A DNA stretch of 64,000 nucleotides, taken from Prevotella sp. P5-108. GTDB taxonomy: Bacteria; Bacteroidota; Bacteroidia; Bacteroidales; Bacteroidaceae. Location of the stretch: the NCBI RefSeq assembly GCF_002251385.1, contig NZ_NPJJ01000043.1, positions 124,001-188,000 on the forward strand, given 5' to 3'. The translations under genes and the position numbers were made by a program. The notes beneath the pieces were generated by a model. It had not been told where the DNA came from. It saw only the letters and a program-made list of their open reading frames with translations, and did not search any database. Positions 42,077-50,358 of this stretch are shown piece after piece. Numbering within the stretch: the first letter of the stretch is position 1; every line of letters starts with the position of its first letter.

Positions 42077-43398
42077 AAACAATCAATGAACTTACCGAAA
42101 AAATCGGTATAAATCATCTCAATGAGATGCAGGGTGCTGTAGTCAAGGCTATACAGCATACAAATGACAACATTATGGTTTTGTCACCAACTGGCTCAGG
42201 CAAGACATTGGCCTATATTTTGCCATTGGTATGCATGGTAGACTCGGCTTCGGATGACTTGCAAGCGATAGTCATTGTCCCTGGACGCGAATTGGCTTTG
42301 CAGTCTTTGAATGTGTTGCGCAGTCTCGGCAACGATGTTCGCGGCTATGCATGCTATGGTGGTAGACCTACGATGGATGAACATCGTCAGCTCCGTCAGC
42401 TCAAGCCCCATATCATATTTGCTACTCCAGGAAGAATGAACGACCACATCGACAAAGACAATGTGGACGTCGACAGCGTCAAGTGGATAATAATAGATGA
42501 GTTTGACAAATGCCTCGAAATGGGCTTCCATGAGGAAATGTCTTATCTTATCAATCGTCTGCCCTTCAAAGCACGGCAGATACTTCTATCAGCAACCCCA
42601 GCTGAAGAAATGCGCCACCAGACCATCTTGAAAAGCAATTTCAAGGTGATGGACTTCATTCCCAAAGACGAACAGATTTCCGACAGAGTAAGTATATACC
42701 AAGTGCGTAGTCCTCAAAAGGACAAATTGGAAGCCTTGGGGAAACTTCTTTGTCAATTAGGCTCAGACAGTACTATCGTCTTCCTCAACTACAGGGATGG
42801 CGTGGAGCGTACTGCTAACTACTTGAAGGATTGCGGCTTTGTTGTCAGTTATTATCATGGTGGCTTGGAGCAGAAAGAGCGCGAAGCAGCAATCTACCGT
42901 TTCTCTAACGGTTCTTCCAATATACTCGTAAGTACTGACCTGGCATCTCGCGGTCTGGATATTCCCAATATCAAGAATATAATTCATTATCATCTTCCCG
43001 ATACTGAAGATGCCTTTGTGCATAGGGTAGGGCGCACGGCTCGCTGGAATGCTATGGGTGACAGTTACTTCGTTCTGGGACCAGAAGAAAGCATCCCGGA
43101 ATATGTGGAAGCTGAGATAAAGGAATTTACCCTGCAAGACGACATCACCACCATACCTCTGCCGACAATGGCCACGATTTATATCGGCAAGGGTAAAAAA
43201 GACAAGATATCCAAAGGTGATATTGTCGGTCTGTTGTGCAAAAAGGCAGAGCTTGAAAACAATGAGATAGGTCGTATTGATGTCAAGGATTATTATTCCT
43301 ACGTTGCCGTTCCTTCGCAGAAATTATCGAGAGTTCTACAACGCTTGGCTGGAGAGAAAATCAAAGGCGTCAAGACGCGTTTTGAGCCCCTAAAATGA
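42073..43398 (+). CDS. DbpA-like DEAD-box RNA helicase
   Basis: 441 residues. Motifs in order: Q-motif region, PTGSGKT (39-45), PGRELALQ, TPGR, DEFD (142-145, in place of DEAD), SATP, STDLASRGLDIP and HRVGRTAR. The C-terminal DbpA-type RNA-binding domain (about 370-441) contains IYIGKGKKDKISKGDIVGLL and IGRIDVKDYYSYVAVP. DbpA binds hairpin 92 of 23S rRNA during large-subunit assembly. The DbpA domain supports a ribosome assembly role here, but the DEFD variant and TPR-coupled position are unusual. A short linker and AT-rich gap precede serC. Confidence 0.9.
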   Translation: MKTINELTEKIGINHLNEMQGAVVKAIQHTNDNIMVLSPTGSGKTLAYILPLVCMVDSASDDLQAIVIVPGRELALQSLNVLRSLGNDVRGYACYGGRPTMDEHRQLRQLKPHIIFATPGRMNDHIDKDNVDVDSVKWIIIDEFDKCLEMGFHEEMSYLINRLPFKARQILLSATPAEEMRHQTILKSNFKVMDFIPKDEQISDRVSIYQVRSPQKDKLEALGKLLCQLGSDSTIVFLNYRDGVERTANYLKDCGFVVSYYHGGLEQKEREAAIYRFSNGSSNILVSTDLASRGLDIPNIKNIIHYHLPDTEDAFVHRVGRTARWNAMGDSYFVLGPEESIPEYVEAEIKEFTLQDDITTIPLPTMATIYIGKGKKDKISKGDIVGLLCKKAELENNEIGRIDVKDYYSYVAVPSQKLSRVLQRLAGEKIKGVKTRFEPLK

Positions 43399-43445
43399 GA
43401 AAATGAACAAAAATTAAAGGTTTATCAAAAATTGTTAGGTATTTA

Positions 43446-43477
43446 TTTGTTCATACCGAATAAATCTCGTATTTTCG
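43446..43477 (+). promoter_or_regulatory. Promoter of the serC operon
   Basis: TTTG (43446-43449), 20 bp, TATTTTCG (43470-43477), one mismatch from TAnnTTTG. Confidence 0.65.
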
Positions 43478-43518
43478 CAATATAAATCAACTTAACTATT
43501 TAATCAATATTGATTCGT

Positions 43519-44586
43519 ATGGAAAAATACAACTTTAATGCAGGTCCCTCTATGTTGCCACGAGAGGTGATTGAGAACACAGCCAAGCAAATGTTGGATT
43601 TCAATGGTTGTGGTTTGTCTTTGATGGAGATTAGCCACCGCGCTAAGTACTTCCAGCCTGTAGTAGATGAGAGTGTTGCTCTTATCAAGGAATTACTTGA
43701 TATACCAAGCGGATATTCGGTTATTTTCCTTGGAGGCGGCGCTTCTCTGCAGTTCATGCAGATTCCAGCCAACTTCTTGCTCAAGAAAGCAGCTTATGTG
43801 AACACTGGAACATGGGCAAAGAAGGCAGAGAAAGAAGCAAAACTTTTTGGTGAAGTTGTAGAAGTCGCCTCGTCTGCAGATGCAGGTTACACCTACTATC
43901 CTAAGGATTTTGAGGTTCCTGCTGACGTTGATTATCTGCACGTTACCACCAACAATACGATTTATGGAACGGAATACCGCAAGGACTTCGATGTAGACGT
44001 TCCACTTATCGCGGATATGAGTTCAGATATTATGAGCCGCCCGATAGACGTGTCTAAATATACGGCTATTTATGCTGGCGCCCAGAAGAATATGGCCATG
44101 GCCGGCGTTACCGTGGTTATTGTTAAAGACGATATGCTTGGTAAAGCTCCCCGCGAATTGCCCACAATGATAGATTATCGTACACATGTAGACAAGGGCT
44201 CTATGTTCAACACTCCTCCAGTTGTCCCCATTTATTCATTGATGGAAACTATGCGTTGGGTGAAAGCCCAGGGTGGTGTCGCAGAAATGGATCGCCGTGC
44301 AAAAGAGCGTGCTGATATGCTGTACTCAGAAATCGATCGCAACAAGCTGTTCCATGGCACAGTTAAGGAGGAAGACCGCTCATTGATGAACATTTGCTTC
44401 GTCATGAACGAAGAATACAAAGAGTTGGAGAAGGACTTCTTTGATTTCGCTACTGAGCGCGGCATGGTGGGCATTAAGGGCCACCGTTCTGTTGGAGGTT
44501 TCAGAGCGTCATGCTATAACGCACAGACCATCGAAGGTGTTAAGGCCATGATTAAGGCCATGCAGGATTTTGAGAATCAACATTAA
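43519..44586 (+). CDS. serC: Phosphoserine aminotransferase
   Basis: 355 residues from [14 protein letters not shown]; an earlier in-frame TTG adds three residues only. The class V aminotransferase fold carries the pyridoxal phosphate lysine at K190 ([10 protein letters not shown]) and the substrate-binding GGGASLQF (about 75-82) and [10 protein letters not shown] near the C-terminus. It converts 3-phosphohydroxypyruvate and glutamate to phosphoserine, the second step of serine synthesis. serA follows after 10 bases, giving the two consecutive pathway steps in one operon. Confidence 0.97.
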   Translation: MEKYNFNAGPSMLPREVIENTAKQMLDFNGCGLSLMEISHRAKYFQPVVDESVALIKELLDIPSGYSVIFLGGGASLQFMQIPANFLLKKAAYVNTGTWAKKAEKEAKLFGEVVEVASSADAGYTYYPKDFEVPADVDYLHVTTNNTIYGTEYRKDFDVDVPLIADMSSDIMSRPIDVSKYTAIYAGAQKNMAMAGVTVVIVKDDMLGKAPRELPTMIDYRTHVDKGSMFNTPPVVPIYSLMETMRWVKAQGGVAEMDRRAKERADMLYSEIDRNKLFHGTVKEEDRSLMNICFVMNEEYKELEKDFFDFATERGMVGIKGHRSVGGFRASCYNAQTIEGVKAMIKAMQDFENQH

Positions 44587-44596
44587 TATATTGGAT

Positions 44597-45514
44597 ATGA
44601 AAGTATTAGTTGCAACAGAAAAACCATTTGCAGCACCTGCGGTTGTAGGTATCAAGAATGAGTTGGAAGCCGCTGGAAACGAGGTTGTTTTTCTTGAGAA
44701 ATATACAGAAAAGAGCCAGCTGTTAGAGGCCGTTGCTGACATAGATGCAATGATTGTCCGTTCAGACAAGGTTACTTCCGAAATTCTCGATGCAGCCAAG
44801 AACCTCAAGATTGTAGTTCGTGCTGGTGCCGGATATGATAATGTTGATTGCGCCTATGCCAAGGAGAAAGGCGTAGTTGTAGAAAACACTCCAGGCCAGA
44901 ACTCCAACGCAGTAGCAGAACTCGTCTTTGGTCTGTTGGTTTACGCTGTACGTAATTTTTATAACGGCAAAAGCGGTTCAGAACTTAAAGACAAGCGATT
45001 AGGTATCTTGGCTTTTGGTAATGTCGGCCGTAATGTTGCCCGCATTGCAAAGGGATTTGGTATGACTGTATCTGCATATGATGCGTATTGTCCTGCAGAA
45101 GCAATAGAAGCAGCGGGCGTGCATGCATGTAGCAGCGTGGATGAGTTGTTCCAGAACAATGATGTGGTTTCATTGCATATTCCTGCTACCCCTGAGACCA
45201 TCAATAGCATCGACTATCGCACGGTCAACCAGATGCCTAAGGGAGGAATCCTCATCAATACTGCCCGTAAGGAGGTTATCAATGAGGCCGAACTGCTGAA
45301 GCTCATGGCAGAGCGTACTGACATGAAATACATATCAGACATCAAGCCCGATGCCGACGAGGATTTCGCAAAGTTCGAAGGACGCTATTATGCCACTCCC
45401 AAGAAGATGGGCGCTCAAACTGCTGAGGCAAATATCAATGCAGGTATCGCCGCAGCGAGTCAGATTAACTCTTTCTTTGAAAAGGGTGACACCAAGTATC
45501 AAGTGAACAAATAA
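44597..45514 (+). CDS. serA: D-3-phosphoglycerate dehydrogenase
   Basis: 305 residues from MKVLVATEKPFAAPA. The D-isomer 2-hydroxyacid dehydrogenase fold contains the NAD-binding motif LAFGNVGRNVARIAKG (about 137-152), VRAGAGYDNVD, SLHIPATPET and INTARKEVINE. It lacks the C-terminal ACT or ASB domain of long SerA forms, so serine feedback through that domain is not expected. It makes 3-phosphohydroxypyruvate from 3-phosphoglycerate, the substrate of SerC next door. A terminator separates it from the DUF1015 gene. Confidence 0.93.
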   Translation: MKVLVATEKPFAAPAVVGIKNELEAAGNEVVFLEKYTEKSQLLEAVADIDAMIVRSDKVTSEILDAAKNLKIVVRAGAGYDNVDCAYAKEKGVVVENTPGQNSNAVAELVFGLLVYAVRNFYNGKSGSELKDKRLGILAFGNVGRNVARIAKGFGMTVSAYDAYCPAEAIEAAGVHACSSVDELFQNNDVVSLHIPATPETINSIDYRTVNQMPKGGILINTARKEVINEAELLKLMAERTDMKYISDIKPDADEDFAKFEGRYYATPKKMGAQTAEANINAGIAAASQINSFFEKGDTKYQVNK

Positions 45515-45526
45515 TCTATAAAAGAT

Positions 45527-45561
45527 CATCTCCTCCGCCATTGGTGGAGGGGATGTTTTTT
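45527..45561 (+). terminator. Terminator after serA
   Basis: 13-base stem CATCTCCTCCGCC / GGTGGAGGGGATG with loop ATT and a TTTTTTC tail. It may be partial, since DUF1015 follows at once without an obvious promoter. Confidence 0.9.
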
Positions 45562-45583
45562 CTTAACAAACCTAAACTTAATT

Positions 45584-46834
45584 ATGGCAATCATCAAACC
45601 CTTTAAAGGTGTTCGTCCTCCTCAGCAATATGTCGAGGATGTAGAATCTCGTCCTTATGATGTTCTTGATTCAGAAGAGGCAAGAATAGAAGCAGGGGAT
45701 AACGAGAAGAGTCTTTATCATATCATCAAACCGGAAATTAATTTTGAGCCAGGCACTTCCGAATACGACCCACGTGTTTATGAAAGTGCCAAAGAGAATT
45801 TTGAACTTTTCCAGAAGAATGGATGGCTGGTTCAGGATTCCGAGGAACATTATTATATATACGCCCAGACAATGAATGGCAAAACCCAATATGGTATTGT
45901 TGTTGGAGCATATGTAGATGACTATCTTAATGGCGTTATCAAGAAGCATGAATTGACACGTAGAGACAAAGAAGAAGACCGCATGAAGCATGTCAGAATC
46001 TGTGATGCCAATATGGAGCCTGTCTTCTTTGCATATCCTGACAATCAGACGCTTGACGCATTGCTGACAAGATATGCTGCGACCAAACCTGAATATGATT
46101 TCATAGCCCCCATTGACGGCTTCAGACATCAGTTGTGGGTTGTGTCTGACGCTGCAGACATCCAGACCATCACGGCCGAGTTTGCCAAGATGCCGAGCCT
46201 TTACATTGCCGATGGGCACCATCGTTCAGCAGCAGCTGCGCTTGTAGGTGCCGAAAAGGCAGGCAAGCATCCCAATCATACAGGAAGCGAGGAATACAAC
46301 TACTTTATGGCAGTTTGCTTCCAGGCATCCCAGCTTACCATTCTCGATTACAATAGAGTCGTCAAGGATTTGAACGGTATGTCGTCAGCGGAATTCTTGG
46401 AAGCGCTAACAGCCGATTTCATCGTAGAGAAGAAGGGAGAGCAGGAATATCATCCCGCCCGTTTGCACGAGTTCTCGCTCTATCTTGATGGACTTTGGTA
46501 TAGCCTTGTTGCCAAAGAAGGAACCTACGATGACAATGACCCCATCGGCGTCTTGGATGTTGACATCTCTTCTCGATTGATACTGGATAAACTTCTCAAT
46601 ATTACTGACTTGCGCAGCGACAAGCGCATCGACTTCGTTGGCGGTCTTCGTGGATTGGGCGAACTCAAACGTCGTGTTGACTCTGGAGAAATGCGCATGG
46701 CATTAGCCCTCTATCCAGTGACCATGCAACAGATTATGGATATTGCCGACAGCGGCAAAATCATGCCTCCCAAGGCCACTTGGTTTGAACCCAAATTGAG
46801 AAGCGGATTGGTTATACACAAACTTGATGACTGA
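45584..46834 (+). CDS. DUF1015 family protein
   Basis: 416 residues, typical for the family. Start MAIIKPFKGVRPPQQY, with KPFKGVRP being the family N-terminal signature. Also visible are YEVESRPYDVLD-like residues, the conserved YIADGHHRSAAA (about 206-217) and VDISSRLILDKLLNI. Soluble, no signal peptide. Function is not established; its constant place after serC-serA in Bacteroidales suggests a link with serine or one-carbon metabolism, which is inference. It overlaps the following YigZ gene by 8 bases. Confidence 0.9.
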   Translation: MAIIKPFKGVRPPQQYVEDVESRPYDVLDSEEARIEAGDNEKSLYHIIKPEINFEPGTSEYDPRVYESAKENFELFQKNGWLVQDSEEHYYIYAQTMNGKTQYGIVVGAYVDDYLNGVIKKHELTRRDKEEDRMKHVRICDANMEPVFFAYPDNQTLDALLTRYAATKPEYDFIAPIDGFRHQLWVVSDAADIQTITAEFAKMPSLYIADGHHRSAAAALVGAEKAGKHPNHTGSEEYNYFMAVCFQASQLTILDYNRVVKDLNGMSSAEFLEALTADFIVEKKGEQEYHPARLHEFSLYLDGLWYSLVAKEGTYDDNDPIGVLDVDISSRLILDKLLNITDLRSDKRIDFVGGLRGLGELKRRVDSGEMRMALALYPVTMQQIMDIADSGKIMPPKATWFEPKLRSGLVIHKLDD

Positions 46835-47414
46835 CGAATATAAGACAATAACAGAAGTAATAGGCGAGGGATTCTACTCGGAGAAACGGAGTAAATTTCT
46901 CGCCTTTGCTCATCATGTAGAGACCATCGATGAGATTAAGGACATTCTGGCGTCATACCGTAAAAAGTATTATGTCGCCAGACACGTATGCTATGCCTAT
47001 GTGCTTGGTGCCGACAAGGCCGATTTCCGAGCCAATGATGATGGCGAGCCCTCATCCACGGCAGGCAAGCCCATATTGGGACAGATTAATTCTTATGACT
47101 TGACCAATGTGCTGGTAATTGTGGTCAGGTATTATGGCGGTGTCAACTTGGGAACCGGCGGCCTGATTGTCGCATACCGCACCGCAGCCGCCGATGCCTT
47201 GGACCACGCGACCATCGAAACCCGCCTGGTTGAGGAAGTCATAACCTATTCATTCCCATACCCTATGATGAATGCAGTGATGCGTGTCATCAAAGAGATG
47301 CAGCCGCGCATTGTATCGCAGACTTTTGACAACACTTGTTCCATTTCTATGTCGATACGGCAAGAAATGGCCCCGGTTCTGCGCGACAGACTTGAGAAAT
47401 TATCTTTCGAATAA
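46827..47414 (+). CDS. YigZ/IMPACT family protein
   Basis: 195 residues from MTDEYKTITEVIG, with ATG inside the end of the DUF1015 gene. The N-terminal UPF0029 domain has the signature RYYGGVNLGTGGLIVAYRTAA (about 94-114) and DDGEPSSTAGKPIL. A C-terminal ferredoxin-like DUF1949 domain follows. Eukaryotic IMPACT modulates Gcn2; the bacterial role is undefined. The stop is only 3 bases from the stop of the opposite-strand secreted gene, leaving no room for a terminator between the convergent transcripts. Confidence 0.92.
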   Translation: MTDEYKTITEVIGEGFYSEKRSKFLAFAHHVETIDEIKDILASYRKKYYVARHVCYAYVLGADKADFRANDDGEPSSTAGKPILGQINSYDLTNVLVIVVRYYGGVNLGTGGLIVAYRTAAADALDHATIETRLVEEVITYSFPYPMMNAVMRVIKEMQPRIVSQTFDNTCSISMSIRQEMAPVLRDRLEKLSFE

Positions 47415-47417
47415 CCA

Positions 47418-48509
47418 CTAATTGTCGGTATTAAGAAAGATAATTCTCTCACATTGCGTTGCGCTGGATTTGGTTTTAGGAGTCATCAGATACCACTTGT
47501 ATGGCTCTATATACAGCGACTGAACATTTTTACAGCTGCGCAGCTGATCTTTATAGAGTACATAGTTCCCCGTTTTACCCATTTGCGCCTTTTGGAAGAC
47601 GCTATGCAGGGTTTGGTTGCCCACAGTCGTCTTGAGTCTCGTGCCAACAGAATTGTAGGTAAGAGTGACATTTTTGATATAATAAGGAGCCTCCTTCCAA
47701 GTGCCACCAATGAGATATGGCTTGTAACCTGTCATTTTGTCACCCTTTTTCAGCTTCTTGAAACCCACTTCGTTTGCAGTTCCAGAGACACCCTCATAAA
47801 CTTCAACTCCTTCACCAAAAACTTCCCATGGGTCATCAATGGTAAAGGGGAGCACCAACGTGTTATAATAACCCACTTCAAATTTTCTATCGAACTTGAT
47901 GGTACCCGTAAACTTTGTATTCGTCAAGTCGGTATTACCGTTGAGCTCCAGCACAGGGTCCTCGCCCTTCTCTTGGACTACATAAAATTTGATAGGAAGA
48001 TAATCAGTAGAGCTTTTGTTAATCAGGCGATAGGTATATGCAGTACGATGAAAGCGCATGAACTTGCTCCCCACCTTGACATCAGTCACGCCATTGGCGG
48101 TTTCAAAGGTAATGGGGCTACGCGCGTCGGCAGTAAGGGCAAACATGAACTGCAAAACATTGTTAGATGAAATACTATTATCGACTATAGATACAAATGC
48201 ATTTGACTCAGGCAAATATAGGTAGAACTTATCTTCGACCAGTTTTACCTTAAACATTTGAGTATTTGCAGCTAACTTATCAATTTCCTTATACGTAGCT
48301 GTGCCTTTGAAGTCATAGACAACATCACTTCTATCATCTCTACTAAGAACCAAATCATACAATTTAGTCTGTCTTTCACCAGTAACAAAGCAGTCTTGCC
48401 CGTCTTTCAATCCGCTGGCAGCCTTGATTTGTTTGTATTCAAGGTTTTGTCCGCATATTGTCATAGCTACCAATAAGGCAGCTTGTAATAGATATAGTCG
48501 TTTTAGCAT
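47418..48509 (-). CDS. Secreted protein of unknown function
   Basis: 363 residues with a signal peptide (MLKRLYLLQAALLVAMTICG). No enzyme motif is recognisable. The second half contains YYNTLVLPFTIDDPWEVFG followed by VEVYEGVSGTANEVGFKKL, a wording that recurs in Prevotella surface proteins with beta-rich modules. It lacks the C-terminal tail seen on the protein at 27567, so it may stay in the periplasm or be sorted differently. Monocistronic, convergent with the YigZ gene. Confidence 0.65.
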   Translation of the reverse strand: MLKRLYLLQAALLVAMTICGQNLEYKQIKAASGLKDGQDCFVTGERQTKLYDLVLSRDDRSDVVYDFKGTATYKEIDKLAANTQMFKVKLVEDKFYLYLPESNAFVSIVDNSISSNNVLQFMFALTADARSPITFETANGVTDVKVGSKFMRFHRTAYTYRLINKSSTDYLPIKFYVVQEKGEDPVLELNGNTDLTNTKFTGTIKFDRKFEVGYYNTLVLPFTIDDPWEVFGEGVEVYEGVSGTANEVGFKKLKKGDKMTGYKPYLIGGTWKEAPYYIKNVTLTYNSVGTRLKTTVGNQTLHSVFQKAQMGKTGNYVLYKDQLRSCKNVQSLYIEPYKWYLMTPKTKSSATQCERIIFLNTDN

Positions 48510-48852
48510 TGCTTATTTTTATAGCAAAGATAGTGCTTTTTATTGTTATACCAAAAGGGAACTGAGCATTTTTATCTTGGTTATTCATTAAAATATAGTT
48601 TTTCCATCCAAAACCAAATGTCCGAAACAGCAATTATTTATCATTTCAAAGTTGAATTTATTCAAATCATGACTTGAAATTGTCAGATAAAATCTCGCAT
48701 TGAGCATTTCCCACTTGTAATTTTAGTATTTTTCGGTTTCGGGCAAAATAGGCTCGAATTTGCTGTTTATATAATATAATAAGGTGGCTTTGTCGTATAT
48801 GAGCAGAAGAATAGAAAAAATCGATGTTTTTATGAAAAAAATCTTGGAAAGA
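48510..48852. other. AT-rich spacer before the tRNA cluster
   Basis: About 340 bases with no credible gene. It contains an inverted partial copy of the dispersed repeat at 48624-48660. The tRNA promoter starts at 48853. Confidence 0.5.
48624..48660 (-). repeat. Partial, inverted copy of the dispersed intergenic repeat
   Basis: Read on the minus strand, AAATTCAACTTTGAAAT followed by ATAATTGC-like and CTGTTTC blocks correspond to the middle and end of copy A, with the segment between them missing. The weakest of the three matches. Confidence 0.3.
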
Positions 48853-48884
48853 CTTGCAGGTATAACAAAAAAGCACTACCTTTG
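48853..48884 (+). promoter_or_regulatory. Promoter of the four-tRNA cluster
   Basis: CTTG (48853-48856), 20 bp, TACCTTTG (48877-48884), 39 bases before the first tRNA. Confidence 0.7.
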
Positions 48885-48923
48885 CATCGCATTTAGAGAA
48901 ATGCTCCTTACAAAAGGATTTAT

Positions 48924-48996
<73 letters not shown>

Positions 48997-49033
48997 CACA
49001 TTTTGGATAAAGCCAATAGAGAATTTTCTCAAT

Positions 49034-49115
49034 GCCCAGGTGGCGGAATTGGTAGACGCGCACGTTTCAGGTGCGTGTGCCGCAAGGCGTGCAGGTTCGA
49101 GTCCTGTTCTGGGCA
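49034..49115 (+). tRNA. tRNA-Leu (anticodon CAG)
   Basis: Class II tRNA. Acceptor GCCCAGG/TCTGGGC with discriminator A; GGCGGAATTGGTAGACGCG is the leucine D-arm. Anticodon stem CACGT/GCGTG with loop TTCAGGT (anticodon CAG); variable arm TGCCGCAAGGCG. CCA not encoded. Confidence 0.96.
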
Positions 49116-49143
49116 CGGTTTTTATCTGAGATATTTATTTGTT

Positions 49144-49227
49144 GGAGGGGTGGCGGAATTGGTAGACGCGCTACTTTGAGGGGGTAGTGACAATTATGTC
49201 GTGGGAGTTCGAGTCTCCTCCTCTTCA
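49144..49227 (+). tRNA. tRNA-Leu (anticodon GAG)
   Basis: Class II tRNA. Acceptor GGAGGGG/CCTCTTC includes two G-T pairs; discriminator A. Anticodon stem CTACT/GGTAG with loop TTGAGGG (anticodon GAG); variable arm TGACAATTATGTCG. CCA not encoded. Confidence 0.95.
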
Positions 49228-49249
49228 CAAATAAAAAATTATTTCTTGT

Positions 49250-49322
<73 letters not shown>

Positions 49323-49364
49323 CTTTTCTTGTCCTTTTTATTTATAGAGAAACATCAAAATTAA

Positions 49365-49928
49365 ATGAATTTATACATTAGATATTTCGATAAGGAAATT
49401 CTTGTTTATAGCGTTGAAGAAGCATTGGATTTTCTTCGTTCTATTCCAGAAGTTGATATCACGCCCAGTATGGAGAAAGACATACGTGAGTTTGCAAGCA
49501 ACGATATGTTTTTCCCGAAGAGATATAAGGTTCGTCCACGCGTATATTTTATAATGATAAAGACGACCGCTCAAAACATGGATGATTTCAAGCAGAAGAA
49601 AGCTGTACGCCCAATGGTTCCAGGTATGAATGACCGCCGCGACTTGATAGCCTCTGTCACCACTAAACTTACTGAGATTCGCGAAGGATGGTATGAGGGT
49701 AGTTTGGATTTCAAGCGCGTTGTAATGGTTCCCAATACCGGCAAGCACGAATATAGAGATACCCATTTTGAGGTAAGGTGCAAAGCCGTGTCAGGCATGG
49801 ACTGCTATAACCGGATGGTAGAATATCTGCGCCAGCGCGTCGACGCTCGCAGCCAATTCCCTTCTGCCAAGGGTAAAAACTTTAAGTTCTCTTATTTAGG
49901 AAGATGGAAGGAGGAATGTGACTTATGA
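49365..49928 (+). CDS. Uncharacterised conserved protein upstream of ssb
   Basis: 187 residues, soluble, no signal peptide, basic (many Arg/Lys). Recognisable segments are SMEKDIREFASNDMFFPKRY, then KVRPRVYFIMIKTT, and GSLDFKRVVMVPNTGKHEY. I do not recognise the family. The stop overlaps the ssb start (ATGA), so it is translationally coupled to single-stranded DNA-binding protein, and it follows the tRNA cluster with no separate promoter. In several Bacteroidales I recall mutY in this place, but this product has none of the MutY motifs. A nucleic-acid role is a guess from context and charge only. Confidence 0.7.
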   Translation: MNLYIRYFDKEILVYSVEEALDFLRSIPEVDITPSMEKDIREFASNDMFFPKRYKVRPRVYFIMIKTTAQNMDDFKQKKAVRPMVPGMNDRRDLIASVTTKLTEIREGWYEGSLDFKRVVMVPNTGKHEYRDTHFEVRCKAVSGMDCYNRMVEYLRQRVDARSQFPSAKGKNFKFSYLGRWKEECDL

Positions 49929-50341
49929 ATAAAGTAATGTTGATAGGCAATGTGGGCAAAGATCCTGATGTGCGCTACTATGAGGCTGACCAGGCCGTAG
50001 CCCAAGTATCACTTGCAACCACCGAGCGCGGTTACACACTTCAGAATGGTACACAGGTGCCAGACCATACAGACTGGCACAATCTTGTCTTCTATCGCAA
50101 CTTAGCCAAAATTGTCGAAAAATACGTCAAGAAGGGTGACAAGTTGTATATAGAAGGACGCATACGTTACCGTTCGTATGATGACAAGCAGGGCAACCGA
50201 CGATATTTAACGGAGATTTTAGTGGAGAATATGGAAATGCTTACCCCGAAAGCTACATCTCAGCCCACGCCCACAACCGAACAGGGCAAGACTGATGGTG
50301 GCACTGCCTCTGCCGAAAACAACAAGGTACTTCCGTTTTAA
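49925..50341 (+). CDS. ssb: Single-stranded DNA-binding protein
   Basis: 138 residues. The OB-fold covers about 1-105 (MNKVMLIGNVGKDPDVRYYE, WHNLVFYRNLAKIVEKYVKKG, YIEGRIRYRSYDDKQGN). A short flexible linker rich in Thr/Pro/Gln follows, and a C-terminal ENNKVLPF. The usual acidic tail DDDIPF is reduced here, ending LPF, which is common in Bacteroidetes SSB (judged from memory). It binds and protects single-stranded DNA during replication, recombination and repair. It overlaps the upstream unknown gene and lies 17 bases before gldE. Confidence 0.95.
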   Translation: MNKVMLIGNVGKDPDVRYYEADQAVAQVSLATTERGYTLQNGTQVPDHTDWHNLVFYRNLAKIVEKYVKKGDKLYIEGRIRYRSYDDKQGNRRYLTEILVENMEMLTPKATSQPTPTTEQGKTDGGTASAENNKVLPF

Positions 50342-50358
50342 TTAAGGTTATACTAACA

